A stretch of DNA of 21,602 bases from an uncultured Leucobacter sp. (GCA_945952575.1 CAMFIY010000007.1:1-21602), one strand, 5' to 3'. Shown: positions 6,877 to 14,931, counted from the stretch's first letter. Numbers and translations are program-made. Notes: generated by a model from the sequence alone, not told the origin.

Positions 6877-8340
6877 TCAGACGCCTCGGACGGCCGGGGC
6901 GTCGCGTGCGAGCTCGAGCTGGGCCGCCAGCCGCAGCAGCAGGATCTCCGATCCCGCGCGCCCGATGAGCTGGATCCCCCGCGGGATGCCGTCCGGGTCG
7001 GTCGCCGTCGGCACCGTGATCGCCGGCAGGCCGGCGACGTTGACCATGGAGGTCTGCGGGGCCCACTCGCACTGGAGCCGGTAGTCGCCCTCCGGGCCGA
7101 GTTCCCGGAACCCGCCGATGCGCGGCGGGGCGAAGGCCAGGGCGGGGGTGAGGACGACGTCGTATGCGCCCCACTGCTCCGCGGCGCTCCGCGCGAACGA
7201 GCGCAGCGCTCCGGAGGCCTCGAGCAGTCGCTCGCGCGGCGTCTCGCGCGCTCGACGCAGAAACATGCCGGCAAGGGCATCTAAGCGCTCCTCGGTGCCC
7301 GGCGCGAATGCGATCCGGGAGAGGCCGGCCGTCCACACGGTCGTGAAGGCGTCGGGATAGCTCGGGTCGTAGGCGATGCGAGCCTCCTCGATCCGGTGGC
7401 CGTGAGCTTCGAGGGCGCGGATCCCGGACTCGACCGCGGCTCGCGCATCGGCATCGAAGCGGATCGGCATCCGGCTCTCGAACGGGGACGCCAGGCTGAC
7501 TCCCACCCGCAATCCGCGGAGCGTCTCGGGGTGCTCGAGGGCCAGGGAGACCGCGGCCAGTGCGGGTTCGCCCGGTTCGCCGAGCAGGGCGTCGTAGAGC
7601 ACCGCCGCATCGAGGGCGGTGCGGGCGATCGGCCCGGAGACCGCCATGCGCGGTGCCCCGTTGCCGTCGAACTCGGGATCCGCCGCCGCAACGGGCGCCC
7701 GGTCGGCGGGCACCGAGCCCCGCCCGGGTTTGAGCCCGACCAGGCCGCATGCCGCAGCGGGAATGCGTATCGAGCCGCCCGCGTCGCGGGCGATGGCACC
7801 CGGGATCAGCCCCGCGGCGACGGCGGCCGCCGTGCCGCCGCTCGAGCCGCCGGCGGATCGACTCGGGTCGAAGGGGTTGCGGGCCGGCGGGGCGATGGCG
7901 TTCTCGCTGTATGCCGCGATGCCGAACTCCGGCACCTGGGTCTTGCCGAGCGAGATCGCGCCTGCCGCGCGCACGGCGGCTGCGACCGGGTCGTCCGCGG
8001 CCGCGACCGGGTGCGGCACCGCGGCGGATCCGTGCGTGGTGACCGTTCCTCGGACGGCGACGAGATCCTTGTGCGCCGTCGGCACGCCGAGCAGGGCGGG
8101 CAGCGCGGCGCGGCTCCCGGGCGGCGTCGCGGTGATGCGCGCGTCGGCCGCGTCGGCCTCGGACAGCGCGAGCTCGGCATTGACGCTGACGAAAGCGCCC
8201 AGCTGCTCGGCCGCGGCGATCCGCCTGAGCGCGGTCTCGATGAGCGCTCGCGAGCGCGCCTCCCCGCGGCGGAGCGCCTCGCGGGCGTCGAGCACGCCGA
8301 TCGGCGGATCCGGATCCGCATCGGCGTTCGCCAAGGTCAT
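6877..8340 (-). CDS. Amidase-signature family amidohydrolase
   Basis: This 487-residue serine hydrolase of the amidase signature family is related to GatA and to broad-range amidases. The Ser-cisSer-Lys triad is complete: Lys91 in PTAHKD, Ser166 in the glycine-rich SAGGSSGG (162-169), and the nucleophile Ser190 in DAGGSIRIPA. The spacing of 24 residues between the two serines is standard. These enzymes split carboxamides to acid and ammonia. There is no neighbouring gatB/gatC, so a role in tRNA amidation is unlikely. No signal peptide is seen, so it should be cytosolic. ATG 8340 has GGAGGA touching the start codon and a TAAGGT at -12 to -7, which favours a leaderless message. It diverges from the zinc-uptake operon. 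The substrate cannot be told from sequence. Confidence 0.9.
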   Translation of the reverse strand: MTLANADADPDPPIGVLDAREALRRGEARSRALIETALRRIAAAEQLGAFVSVNAELALSEADAADARITATPPGSRAALPALLGVPTAHKDLVAVRGTVTTHGSAAVPHPVAAADDPVAAAVRAAGAISLGKTQVPEFGIAAYSENAIAPPARNPFDPSRSAGGSSGGTAAAVAAGLIPGAIARDAGGSIRIPAAACGLVGLKPGRGSVPADRAPVAAADPEFDGNGAPRMAVSGPIARTALDAAVLYDALLGEPGEPALAAVSLALEHPETLRGLRVGVSLASPFESRMPIRFDADARAAVESGIRALEAHGHRIEEARIAYDPSYPDAFTTVWTAGLSRIAFAPGTEERLDALAGMFLRRARETPRERLLEASGALRSFARSAAEQWGAYDVVLTPALAFAPPRIGGFRELGPEGDYRLQCEWAPQTSMVNVAGLPAITVPTATDPDGIPRGIQLIGRAGSEILLLRLAAQLELARDAPAVRGV

Positions 8341-8346
8341 TCCTCC

Positions 8347-8352
8347 ACCTTA
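8347..8352 (-). promoter_or_regulatory. -10 hexamer TAAGGT for a leaderless amidase transcript
   Basis: TAAGGT lies at -12 to -7 of the ATG at 8340 on the minus strand. The purine-rich bases between it and the ATG could also act as a ribosome site, but GGAGGA abuts the start codon, which is too close for normal Shine-Dalgarno pairing. Confidence 0.5.
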
Positions 8353-8420
8353 CGCATCCCGCGCCTCGGCACGGACGTGATCGCGGGGTCCACGTGCACC
8401 CGATCCAGATCACCACCTTG

Positions 8421-8450
8421 TTGCGAACGATTCTCAACTATTGCTAAAGT
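8421..8450 (+). promoter_or_regulatory. Promoter of the znu-zur operon
   Basis: A -35 TTGCGA (8421-8426) and a -10 TAAAGT (8445-8450) are separated by 18 bases in an A/T-richer patch of an otherwise G/C-rich intergenic region. Transcription would start near 8457, giving a leader of about 75 bases before znuA. Both Zur-like boxes overlap these elements, as expected for repression. Confidence 0.6.
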
Positions 8451-8464
8451 GAGATTCGTTCTCA
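8422..8464 (+). promoter_or_regulatory. Two tandem Zur-like boxes
   Basis: Box 1 (8422-8436) is TGCGAA-CGA-TTCTCA and box 2 (8450-8464) is TGAGAT-TCG-TTCTCA. Each is a 6-3-6 imperfect palindrome of the Fur/Zur type with one mismatch between arms, and the centres are 28 bases apart. Box 1 covers the -35 and box 2 begins at the end of the -10. With zur as the last gene of the operon this gives zinc-dependent autorepression. The exact consensus for this organism is inferred from these two copies. Confidence 0.78.
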
Positions 8465-8530
8465 ACAACAACTCGACGGCCGAACACCGTCGCCCACCCG
8501 GCCGCCCGCGCGGCCTTGGAAAGGTTCCTC

Positions 8531-9598
8531 GTGAACTCCTTCGTCACACGCCGCCGAATCGCGGCGGCAGCGATCGTCTCCGCGCTCGCGCTCAGCGGAT
8601 GCGCCGCCGCGCCGGGCTCATCGGACTCCGGCGGACTGGCCGTGGTCGCCACCACCACCCAGGTGGGCGACTTCGTCGCTCAGGTCGGCGGCGACGACAT
8701 CCGTCTCACCACGCTGCTCGCGCCGGGATCCTCGGCCCATCACTTCGACCCCAGCCCGAAGCAGCTGCTCGAGCTCGGGCGCGCCGACATCCTCGTCGAG
8801 AGCGGCGCCGGTCTCGAGGGCTTCGTGCAGAGCGCGATCGAGGCATCCGGCTTCGCCGGCACGACGATCACCGCTGCGGACGGCATCGATCTCGAGCAGG
8901 CGCGCGAGATCACGGCCGAGAGCGAGGAGCCCGGTTCCGAACACGATCACGATCATGATCAGGACGAGGGCCACGATCAGGATCAGGCTCAGGATGACGA
9001 TCACGACCACGATCACGGAACGCTGAATCCGCACCTCTGGACCTCGCCCAGGTTCGCCGAAGGCATGGTGCGGGAGATCGCCGAGGGCCTGGCCGATGCG
9101 GATCCGGCGCACGCCGCCGGTTACCGTGAGCGCGCCGACGCGTACGTCGCGAAACTGAAGTCGCTCGACACCTGGGTCGCGGCGCAGTTCGCGCGCGTGC
9201 CCGCGGCGCAGCGCCTCTTCGTGAGCGGCCACGACGCCATGAGCTACTACCTGCACGACTACGGGATCCGGTCCATCGGCTCGCTGCTGCCCGGCTTCGA
9301 GGACAACGCGGAGCCGAGCGCCGCCCAGATCGACGCGCTGATCGCCGCGATCAAGCGATACAAGGTCAAGGCGATCTTCACCGAATCCTCGATCAGCCCG
9401 AAGCTGGCCGAGACCGTCGCGAAGCAGACGGGGGCCGCATGGATCTCGGGCGAGGGCTCCCTCTACGTCGATGCGCTCGGCGCCCCGGGCAGCGGAGCGG
9501 ATACCTACCTCGGCGCGACCGAGCACAACACCCGTGTCATCCTCGAAGCCTGGGGTGTTCACCCCGATCCCCTTCCCGCCGACCTCCTCCCGCGATAA
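8531..9598 (+). CDS. znuA: Zinc ABC transporter substrate-binding lipoprotein
   Basis: This 355-residue metal-binding lipoprotein delivers zinc to the membrane permease. An N-terminal signal ends in the lipobox LSGC, with Cys24 the lipidated residue. Likely metal ligands are His71 (AHHFDPSP), His168 (NPHLW), His234 (SGHDAMSYY) and Asp314 (LYVDALG). Three histidines favour zinc over manganese. Residues 138-162 form the His/Asp-rich flexible loop typical of ZnuA. GTG 8531 is chosen because GGAAAGG lies six bases upstream; a TTG five codons earlier overlaps that site. It is first in znuA-znuC-znuB1-znuB2-zur, under two Zur-like boxes. Manganese binding is a less likely alternative. Confidence 0.93.
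   Translation: MNSFVTRRRIAAAAIVSALALSGCAAAPGSSDSGGLAVVATTTQVGDFVAQVGGDDIRLTTLLAPGSSAHHFDPSPKQLLELGRADILVESGAGLEGFVQSAIEASGFAGTTITAADGIDLEQAREITAESEEPGSEHDHDHDQDEGHDQDQAQDDDHDHDHGTLNPHLWTSPRFAEGMVREIAEGLADADPAHAAGYRERADAYVAKLKSLDTWVAAQFARVPAAQRLFVSGHDAMSYYLHDYGIRSIGSLLPGFEDNAEPSAAQIDALIAAIKRYKVKAIFTESSISPKLAETVAKQTGAAWISGEGSLYVDALGAPGSGADTYLGATEHNTRVILEAWGVHPDPLPADLLPR
8942..9018 (+). repeat. Degenerate GATCA-rich repeat encoding the ZnuA His/Asp loop
   Basis: Irregular repeats of CACGAT, CATGAT and CAGGAT units within znuA encode alternating His, Asp and Gln. The repetition follows from the low-complexity metal-binding loop. Such stretches can change length by slippage, so the loop may differ among strains. 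Confidence 0.7.
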
Positions 9599-9619
9599 CC
9601 CGATCAGGCGAACCGAATC

Positions 9620-10411
9620 ATGACCTCCCCCGCACTCAGTCTCCACGAGGCCTCCTTCGGCTACTCGGGCCGCACCCGGGTCGCACGCCTGACCCTCGAC
9701 GTGGCGCCCGGCAGCGCCGTCGCGCTGATCGGGCCGAACGGCTCGGGGAAGTCGACGCTGCTGCGCGGGATCCTGGGGCTCGCCGAGCTGACCGGCGGGA
9801 GTGCGGTGGTGCTCGGGACGACTCCGGGCCGCGCCCGTCGGCGCACCGGCGTGCTGCCCCAGACCGACTCCCGCGAGACCGAGTTGCCGGTGTCGGTGCG
9901 GCAGGTGGTCGCCATGGGCCTGTACCGGGAGCTCGGGCCGCTGCGACCGCTCGGCGCCGGCGGCCGCGCCGCCGTCGAGGCCGCACTCGCGCGCGTCGGC
10001 CTCTCGACCTTCGCGCGTCGCCGTTTCGGCGAGCTCTCGGGCGGACAGCAGCAGCGGGCGATCCTTGCCCGTGCGCTGGTGGCCAACCCTGAGATGCTCC
10101 TCCTCGACGAGCCGTTCAACGGCCTCGACCGCGAGAACCGCGATACGCTCCTGCAACTCGTCGCCGAACTGCGCGACGAGGGTCGCACGGTGATCGTCAG
10201 CACCCACGATCTCGAGATCGCGCAGCGCGTCTGCACCCACGCGCTCCTGCTCTCCGCCGGCCACCATCCGGAGCAACCGGGGCATCCGGCCGCGTTCGGC
10301 CCGCTCGACAGCGCCCTGACGCTCGAGGCGATCGGGCACGCCTTCCAGGACGCGACGGTGGAGCTCGATCACCACACCGTCACCACGACCGGGCATCACG
10401 AGGCCGAGTAG
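9620..10411 (+). CDS. znuC: Zinc ABC transporter ATP-binding protein
   Basis: This 263-residue ABC ATPase powers the zinc importer from the cytosolic face. Visible motifs are the Walker A GPNGSGKS (38-45), Q-loop Gln81, the signature LSGGQ (139-143), Walker B LLLDEP (160-165) and the H-loop His196 in STHD. The C-terminal tail after about residue 213 contains several histidines (His215, 216, 222, 251, 252, 259, 260). This is seen in some ZnuC proteins and may sense or hold zinc. It starts 21 bases after znuA and ends 13 bases before the first permease gene, so it is cotranscribed. The ribosome site before ATG 9620 is weak. Confidence 0.93.
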   Translation: MTSPALSLHEASFGYSGRTRVARLTLDVAPGSAVALIGPNGSGKSTLLRGILGLAELTGGSAVVLGTTPGRARRRTGVLPQTDSRETELPVSVRQVVAMGLYRELGPLRPLGAGGRAAVEAALARVGLSTFARRRFGELSGGQQQRAILARALVANPEMLLLDEPFNGLDRENRDTLLQLVAELRDEGRTVIVSTHDLEIAQRVCTHALLLSAGHHPEQPGHPAAFGPLDSALTLEAIGHAFQDATVELDHHTVTTTGHHEAE

Positions 10412-10424
10412 GCGCGGGCGACGC

Positions 10425-11336
10425 ATGGACTACACGATTTTCGAGGTGTTCGCCCTGCCCTTCATGGGGCGGGCGCTGGCGACCGTCGTCGTGCTGGCGC
10501 TGGCCGCCGGCGCGGTCGGTCTCGGCATCAGCTTCCGCGAACTGGAGTTCGTGAGCGACGGCCTGGTGCACGCCGTGTTCCCCGGCCTCGTGATCGGCGC
10601 GATGGTCGGCGGATCCTCAGGCCTGCTGCCCGGCGCCGCCGTCGCAGCGCTCGTCGCTGCGACGCTGTTCACGCTGCTTGAGCGTCGCGGCGGCAGCGAT
10701 GTCGCGATCGCGGTCGTGCTCACCGGGCTCTTCAGCCTCGGCGTCGTTCTGGTCTCGAAGCAGGAGGGCTATGTGGCGCAGTTGCAGGATCTGCTCTTCG
10801 GCCGCCTGCTCACGGTCACGCAGCAGCAGTTCTGGCAGATCGTCGTGGTCGCCGCGATCGCGGCCGGGATCATGGTCCTCACCGGGCGTGCGCAGCTGTT
10901 CCGCGCGTTCGATCCGGCCGGCTTCGAAGCGGCCGGGCACCGCCCGCTCGCGACCGATCTCGCTCTGGGAGTCGCCACGGCGCTGCTGACGGTGGCCGGT
11001 GTGCAGGCGCTGGGCGTCCTCATGGTGGTGGCGCTGCTCACGGTGCCGATGGCGACGGCGCGTCTGTTCACGCGTCGCTTCGCGCTGCTGATCCCGATCG
11101 CGGTCCTCGTGCCGCTCGCCGCGGGAGTGCTGGGTCTCTGGTGGGCGTTCGCCTGGTCCGTCGACACCGACGGCACGGTCTCGCCTGGTGCGCTCGTGGT
11201 GCTGCTGCTCGTCGCCGTCTACGCGGTCGCGGTCGGGTTCAGGCTGGTGGCGCGCCGAGTCCGTCGGATCCGCCGGGGCGGGCCTCGCACGGCAGGACCC
11301 GCGCCGACCGCCGCGCCGACGGAGGTGTGCGGATGA
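10425..11336 (+). CDS. znuB: Metal ABC transporter permease 1 (ZnuB-like)
   Basis: This 303-residue integral membrane permease belongs to the ABC-3 (ZnuB/MntB) family. It opens with MDYTIFEVFALPFMGRAL and contains about eight hydrophobic helices up to residue 280. The family-typical segment FVSDGLVHAVFPGLVIG (42-58) gives the coupling region that touches ZnuC. The C-terminal tail after about 280 is basic and Pro/Ala-rich. Its stop TGA overlaps the ATG of the second permease as ATGA, a sign of translational coupling. Two different permeases in one operon suggest a heterodimeric channel, as in TroCD-like systems. Confidence 0.9.
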   Translation: MDYTIFEVFALPFMGRALATVVVLALAAGAVGLGISFRELEFVSDGLVHAVFPGLVIGAMVGGSSGLLPGAAVAALVAATLFTLLERRGGSDVAIAVVLTGLFSLGVVLVSKQEGYVAQLQDLLFGRLLTVTQQQFWQIVVVAAIAAGIMVLTGRAQLFRAFDPAGFEAAGHRPLATDLALGVATALLTVAGVQALGVLMVVALLTVPMATARLFTRRFALLIPIAVLVPLAAGVLGLWWAFAWSVDTDGTVSPGALVVLLLVAVYAVAVGFRLVARRVRRIRRGGPRTAGPAPTAAPTEVCG

Positions 11337-12172
11337 GCTATCTGGGCATGGCCGCGCTCGAGCTGACCCTGCTGGGGCTGCTCAGCGGGGTGGCCGGGAC
11401 GCTGATCGTGCTGCGGCGACGATCGTTCTTCGCGGTGGCGCTGAGCCACGCGACGTTCCCCGGCGGCGTGGTCTTCGCGCTCGCCGGCTGGAACCTGCTG
11501 CTCGGGCAGGCGCTGTTCGCCGGGGTGCTCGTGCTGGCGATGACGCTGCTCTCCCGGGTGCCGGGGCAGGGGAGGCAGGTCGCGAGCGGTGTCGTGCTCG
11601 CCTTCGGCTTCGCGCTCGGCACGCTCCTCAGCAGCCTGAACCCGGGGCTCGGGATCCCCGTGGAGGCATTGCTCGTCGGCTCGCCGCTCGCGATCGGCTG
11701 GGCCGATATCGCGGCGACGGCTTCGGTGCTGGTGCTGGCGACCGCGCTGTGCTGGATCTTCGCGCGTCGGATCCTGTTCCAGACCTTCGATCCGCGCGGT
11801 TTCACGGCTGCGGGGTTCCGCACCTGGCCGGTCGAGCTGGTCGTGGTCGCGGTGATCGCAGCGGGCGTCGTGGTCGCGATGCCGGCGGTCGGCGCGATCC
11901 TCGGCATCGCGGTGCTGATCGGCCCGGCCGCGGCCGCGCAGCTGCTCGCCCCGCGTCTGCAGTGGATCCCGGTCATCTCGGCGCTGCTCGGCGTCGCCGG
12001 CGGGCTGCTGGGGCTGTGGGCCTCTCGCGCCTTCGACCTCGCCGCCGGGGGTTCGATCGGTCTGGCGATGAGCGCGCTGTATCTGCTCGCGCTCCTGGGA
12101 CGTAGGATCGCAGTGAGTCGTCGCGCCGGCGTGCCCGGCGCGGATCCTCTCACGGCAAGGGAGCTCGCATGA
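11333..12172 (+). CDS. Metal ABC transporter permease 2 (ZnuB-like)
   Basis: This is a 279-residue second ABC-3 family permease, clearly distinct in sequence from its neighbour. It begins MSYLGMAALELTLLGLLSGV and has the equivalent coupling segment FFAVALSHATFPGGVVFAL. About eight membrane helices are apparent. I chose ATG 11333, which overlaps the previous stop as ATGA and has GGAGG seven bases upstream; an earlier in-frame start would lie deep inside the first permease gene. Its own stop overlaps the zur start by the same ATGA arrangement. It probably pairs with permease 1 to form the transmembrane pathway for zinc. Confidence 0.9.
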   Translation: MSYLGMAALELTLLGLLSGVAGTLIVLRRRSFFAVALSHATFPGGVVFALAGWNLLLGQALFAGVLVLAMTLLSRVPGQGRQVASGVVLAFGFALGTLLSSLNPGLGIPVEALLVGSPLAIGWADIAATASVLVLATALCWIFARRILFQTFDPRGFTAAGFRTWPVELVVVAVIAAGVVVAMPAVGAILGIAVLIGPAAAAQLLAPRLQWIPVISALLGVAGGLLGLWASRAFDLAAGGSIGLAMSALYLLALLGRRIAVSRRAGVPGADPLTARELA

Positions 12173-12573
12173 CCCGACCGCAGCGCAACACGTGGCAGCG
12201 CGAGGCCGTGCGGGCGGCGCTCGCGGAGGCCCGAGGCTTCGTCGGGGCGCAGCGGCTGCACGAAGTGCTCCGCGAGCAGGGTTCGACGATCGGGCTGGCG
12301 ACGGTCTACCGGTCGCTGGCGGCACTCGCCGAGGCGGGCGAGGCCGACAGTCTGCAGTCTCCCGAGGGCGAGAATCTCTTCCGCTCCTGCGCGACGCACG
12401 GTCATCATCACCATCTCATCTGCCGGGGCTGCGGGGAGACGCGCGAACTCGAGGCGAGCGTCGTCGAGGAGTGGGCGGCCCGGGTGGGGGCCGAGCACGG
12501 CTTCGCCGAGATCGATCACGTGGTCGACCTCTTCGGTCTCTGCGCCCGATGCCGGCGCACCGCCGGATCGTAG
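12169..12573 (+). CDS. zur: Zinc uptake regulator, Fur family
   Basis: This 134-residue metalloregulator represses zinc-uptake genes when zinc is plentiful. A winged-helix DNA-binding domain occupies about residues 1-75, with the recognition helix near STIGLATVYRSLAAL. The linker and dimer domain hold HGHHHHLICRGCG. The paired CxxC motifs Cys85/Cys88 and Cys125/Cys128 form the structural zinc site, while His residues at 77-82 and His110/His117 are candidates for the regulatory site. It is the last gene of the znu operon, starting within the ATGA overlap with permease 2. Its place here and the two boxes before znuA support Zur over Fur or PerR. Confidence 0.92.
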   Translation: MTRPQRNTWQREAVRAALAEARGFVGAQRLHEVLREQGSTIGLATVYRSLAALAEAGEADSLQSPEGENLFRSCATHGHHHHLICRGCGETRELEASVVEEWAARVGAEHGFAEIDHVVDLFGLCARCRRTAGS

Positions 12574-12645
12574 TCGGAGAGTCGGCGCCGGGGGTCGCCG
12601 CGCCCTCCCTTATGGGTGCCATTGGCATCGCTTCATGGACATGCA

Positions 12646-12657
12646 TACCGGTTGGTA
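12646..12657 (+). promoter_or_regulatory. Inverted repeat TACC-GGTT-GGTA upstream of the monooxygenase
   Basis: A short perfect 4-4-4 inverted repeat lies in the 129-base gap after zur, next to a possible -10 (TAAGTT at 12658-12663). It resembles half of a TetR-family operator, but no such regulator gene is adjacent. The site is suggestive only. Confidence 0.3.
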
Positions 12658-12702
12658 CTAAGTTCGGGCTTGCATCGTGATGATCGGAGATTGGGGCCTG
12701 AG

Positions 12703-14070
12703 TTGACCAGACGGATGACCTTCCACGCATTCACGAACTTCGGCTGGGCGGATGCCGACCACGGGCTCTGGAGGTTCCCCGAGATCGTGCCGCCCCGGAC
12801 CGGGAGCGAGCTCGACTTCTGGATCGAGCTCGCACGCACCGCCGAGCGCGGCCGCTTCGACAGCCTGTTCCTGGCCGATGCGGTCGGGATGGGCGGCTTC
12901 ACCGACGACGATCTCCGCGCCGAGATCCATGACGGCCGGATGCTGCTCTGGGACCCGGCGACCCTCATCCCCGTGCTCGCCCATGAAACCGAGCACCTCG
13001 GCTTCGTCTTCACGAACTCGATCCTGCAGGATCACCCGTTCACCTTCGCCCGCCGGGCGAGCACGCTCGACCACCTGAGCGACGGCCGGGTGGGCTGGAA
13101 CATCGTCACGTCCTACAGCCCGAACGCCGCCCGCAACTTCGGGCTCGACGAGCTGCCGCCGCGCGAGGAGCGCTACCGCTGGGCGCAGGAGTACGTCGAT
13201 GCCGCCTATGCCCTCTGGGAGGGGTCGTGGGAGGAGGCCGCGCTCGTGCGAGACGTCGCGACCGGCGCCTTCATCGACCCCGACCGGGTGCACACCGTCG
13301 ACTACTCCAGTCCGCGGTACCGGATCCAGGGCCCGCATCTGACGGCGCCGACCCGGCAGCGCACCCCGCTGCTGCTGCAGGCCGGCGGATCCCCGGCGGG
13401 CCGGGACTTCGCGGCCCGCAACGCCGAGGTGCAGTTCCTCGCCTCCGGCACGGACGAGAAGATCGCCGCCGACATCGCCGCCGTCAGGGATCTGGCGGTG
13501 CGCAGCGGTCGTCGCCCCGACGACATCAGGTTCGTGATCAGCACCGGCTTCGTGGTCGGCTCCACCGACGAGGAGGCGAGGCGGAAGGCGGATGAGCTCG
13601 AGGCGAAGGCCGACCGCGAGGGTGCGGTGGCCTACATGAGTCAGGAGATCGGCATCGATCTCCACGCGCTCGATCCGGATACGCCGGTCGAGGAGCTCCG
13701 CGGCATGGTGTCCACCGGCGGCATGTCCGGCGTGCTCGAGGCGATGATCGAACGCATGCCGAAGAGCGCGAACCCCACCGTCCGGGATCTCATGAGCAAC
13801 GGCATCACCCGGGATGCCACGGTCGGCTCGCCCGAGCGGCTCGCGGATCAGATCGAGCGCTGGCTGGAGCTCGGCGTGGACGGGCTCGCCGTCGGCATCG
13901 CGATCCGCCCCGGTTCCCTCACCGACTTCGTGGATCACGTCATCCCGATCCTGCAGGAGCGCGGGATCGCTCAGCGGGAGTACGCGCCGGGCTCGTTCCG
14001 GCAGAAGATGATGGGGTACGGCGATCGCCTGCCGGATCGCCATCCGGGCGCGCGCTACCGCCGCGGCTGA
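12703..14070 (+). CDS. NtaA/SnaA/DszA-family FMN-dependent monooxygenase
   Basis: This 455-residue flavin monooxygenase has the bacterial-luciferase fold. These enzymes use FMNH2 from a separate reductase to oxidise sulfur- or nitrogen-containing compounds (dibenzothiophene sulfone, nitrilotriacetate, N-acetyl-S-succino-cysteine, pristinamycin). Family hallmarks are LDHLSDGRVGWNIVTS (122-137), NAARNFG (141-147) and EYVDAAYALWEGSW (163-176). I chose the TTG at 12703 because it gives MTRRMTFHAF, matching the usual family N terminus; ATG 12715 would drop four residues. GGGG lies six bases before the TTG. No flavin reductase gene is nearby, so the partner is elsewhere and the substrate is unknown. 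Its 3' end overlaps the convergent hydrolase gene by 16 bases. Confidence 0.9.
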   Translation: MTRRMTFHAFTNFGWADADHGLWRFPEIVPPRTGSELDFWIELARTAERGRFDSLFLADAVGMGGFTDDDLRAEIHDGRMLLWDPATLIPVLAHETEHLGFVFTNSILQDHPFTFARRASTLDHLSDGRVGWNIVTSYSPNAARNFGLDELPPREERYRWAQEYVDAAYALWEGSWEEAALVRDVATGAFIDPDRVHTVDYSSPRYRIQGPHLTAPTRQRTPLLLQAGGSPAGRDFAARNAEVQFLASGTDEKIAADIAAVRDLAVRSGRRPDDIRFVISTGFVVGSTDEEARRKADELEAKADREGAVAYMSQEIGIDLHALDPDTPVEELRGMVSTGGMSGVLEAMIERMPKSANPTVRDLMSNGITRDATVGSPERLADQIERWLELGVDGLAVGIAIRPGSLTDFVDHVIPILQERGIAQREYAPGSFRQKMMGYGDRLPDRHPGARYRRG

Positions 14071-14861
14071 ACCCAGTGCCACTCCGGATGCTTCGGACGG
14101 CGGCCGTCGCCGCTCGAGCGCCCGGTGAGGCGGCGCCCGATCCAGGGCAGCACGTGCTCCCGGGTGTAGCGCAGCTGCTCGCGCCCGGTCGGTGCGGGCA
14201 GGGGATCCGCGTCGATCACCCAGTCGGCGGGCGCCGCATAGCCCAGCGCGGCGAGCACGTTGCCCGCGACGCGATGGTGGCCGACCGCGGCGAGATGCAG
14301 GCGATCCGTCGACCAGTACTCGCGACGGGCCAGCACGGGGTCGTTCCAGTTGTCGCAGAAGCGGATCGCGAGGCGCTCGGCCAGAGCGCCGGCCTCGCGT
14401 GTGAGCTCATCGCCCTTCGCCTTGACCCGGCCCCCGCTCGGCAGCCCGGCCGTGGGGTTCGCCCCGGCGAGCAGCAAGGGGGCCGCGTCGGTCTCCAGGA
14501 TCCGGCGCAGCGCGTCTTCGGTGCGCTCGAGGATCCACGGCAGATCGGTGCCCGGCCGCAGCATGTCGTTGCCGCCGCCGTTGAAGCTGACGAGCGTCGG
14601 CGCGAGCTCGAGCGCGGGTTCGAGCTGCTCATCGATGATCGGGCCGAGCAGGCGGCCGCGGATCGCGAGGTTCGCGTACTGGATCGGCCGACCGGTCGCA
14701 TCGGCGAGCCCCTGTGCGACGAGGTCCGCCCAGCCGCGCACGGATCCGTCCGGCTGCTCGTCTCCCACGCCCTCGGTGAAGCTGTCGCCGATCGCGACGT
14801 AGCGGATCGCGGCTTGGGTCGGTCCGACCACTGAGGCGTTCCCGTCCGATTCATCCGTCAC
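14055..14861 (-). CDS. SGNH/GDSL-family hydrolase
   Basis: This 268-residue esterase or lipase-like enzyme has the SGNH fold. Block I is AIGDSFTEG with nucleophile Ser27, a block II Gly follows in LAIRG, block III GGGND gives Asn98, and block V DRLHL gives the Asp186/His189 pair. No signal peptide is seen, so it should be cytosolic. GTG 14861 is preceded by TAGGGT at -12 to -7, indicating a leaderless transcript. It is divergent from the secreted protease gene and convergent with the monooxygenase. The substrate (an acetyl or acyl ester) cannot be told from sequence. The basic, Arg-rich C-terminal tail is not part of the catalytic fold. Confidence 0.9.
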   Translation of the reverse strand: MTDESDGNASVVGPTQAAIRYVAIGDSFTEGVGDEQPDGSVRGWADLVAQGLADATGRPIQYANLAIRGRLLGPIIDEQLEPALELAPTLVSFNGGGNDMLRPGTDLPWILERTEDALRRILETDAAPLLLAGANPTAGLPSGGRVKAKGDELTREAGALAERLAIRFCDNWNDPVLARREYWSTDRLHLAAVGHHRVAGNVLAALGYAAPADWVIDADPLPAPTGREQLRYTREHVLPWIGRRLTGRSSGDGRRPKHPEWHWVQPRR

Positions 14862-14867
14862 TCGATC

Positions 14868-14873
14868 ACCCTA
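14868..14873 (-). promoter_or_regulatory. -10 hexamer TAGGGT for a leaderless SGNH-hydrolase transcript
   Basis: On the minus strand TAGGGT sits exactly at -12 to -7 of the GTG start at 14861, with no ribosome site between. No convincing -35 is visible. Confidence 0.55.
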
Positions 14874-14931
14874 CTCGGAAAGTTTTTTCTTCCATATCGG
14901 CGTGTCGCGGCGTTCAAGTTTCAATTCAGGG

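Noticed and set aside
7396..8958. Plus-strand open frame running through the amidase gene into znuA
   Set aside because: It crosses two well-supported genes and the Zur-controlled promoter, and has low-complexity composition.
8942..9018. CRISPR-like or tandem-repeat array
   Set aside because: The repeats are short, irregular and in frame, encoding the His/Asp loop of ZnuA; there are no spacers.
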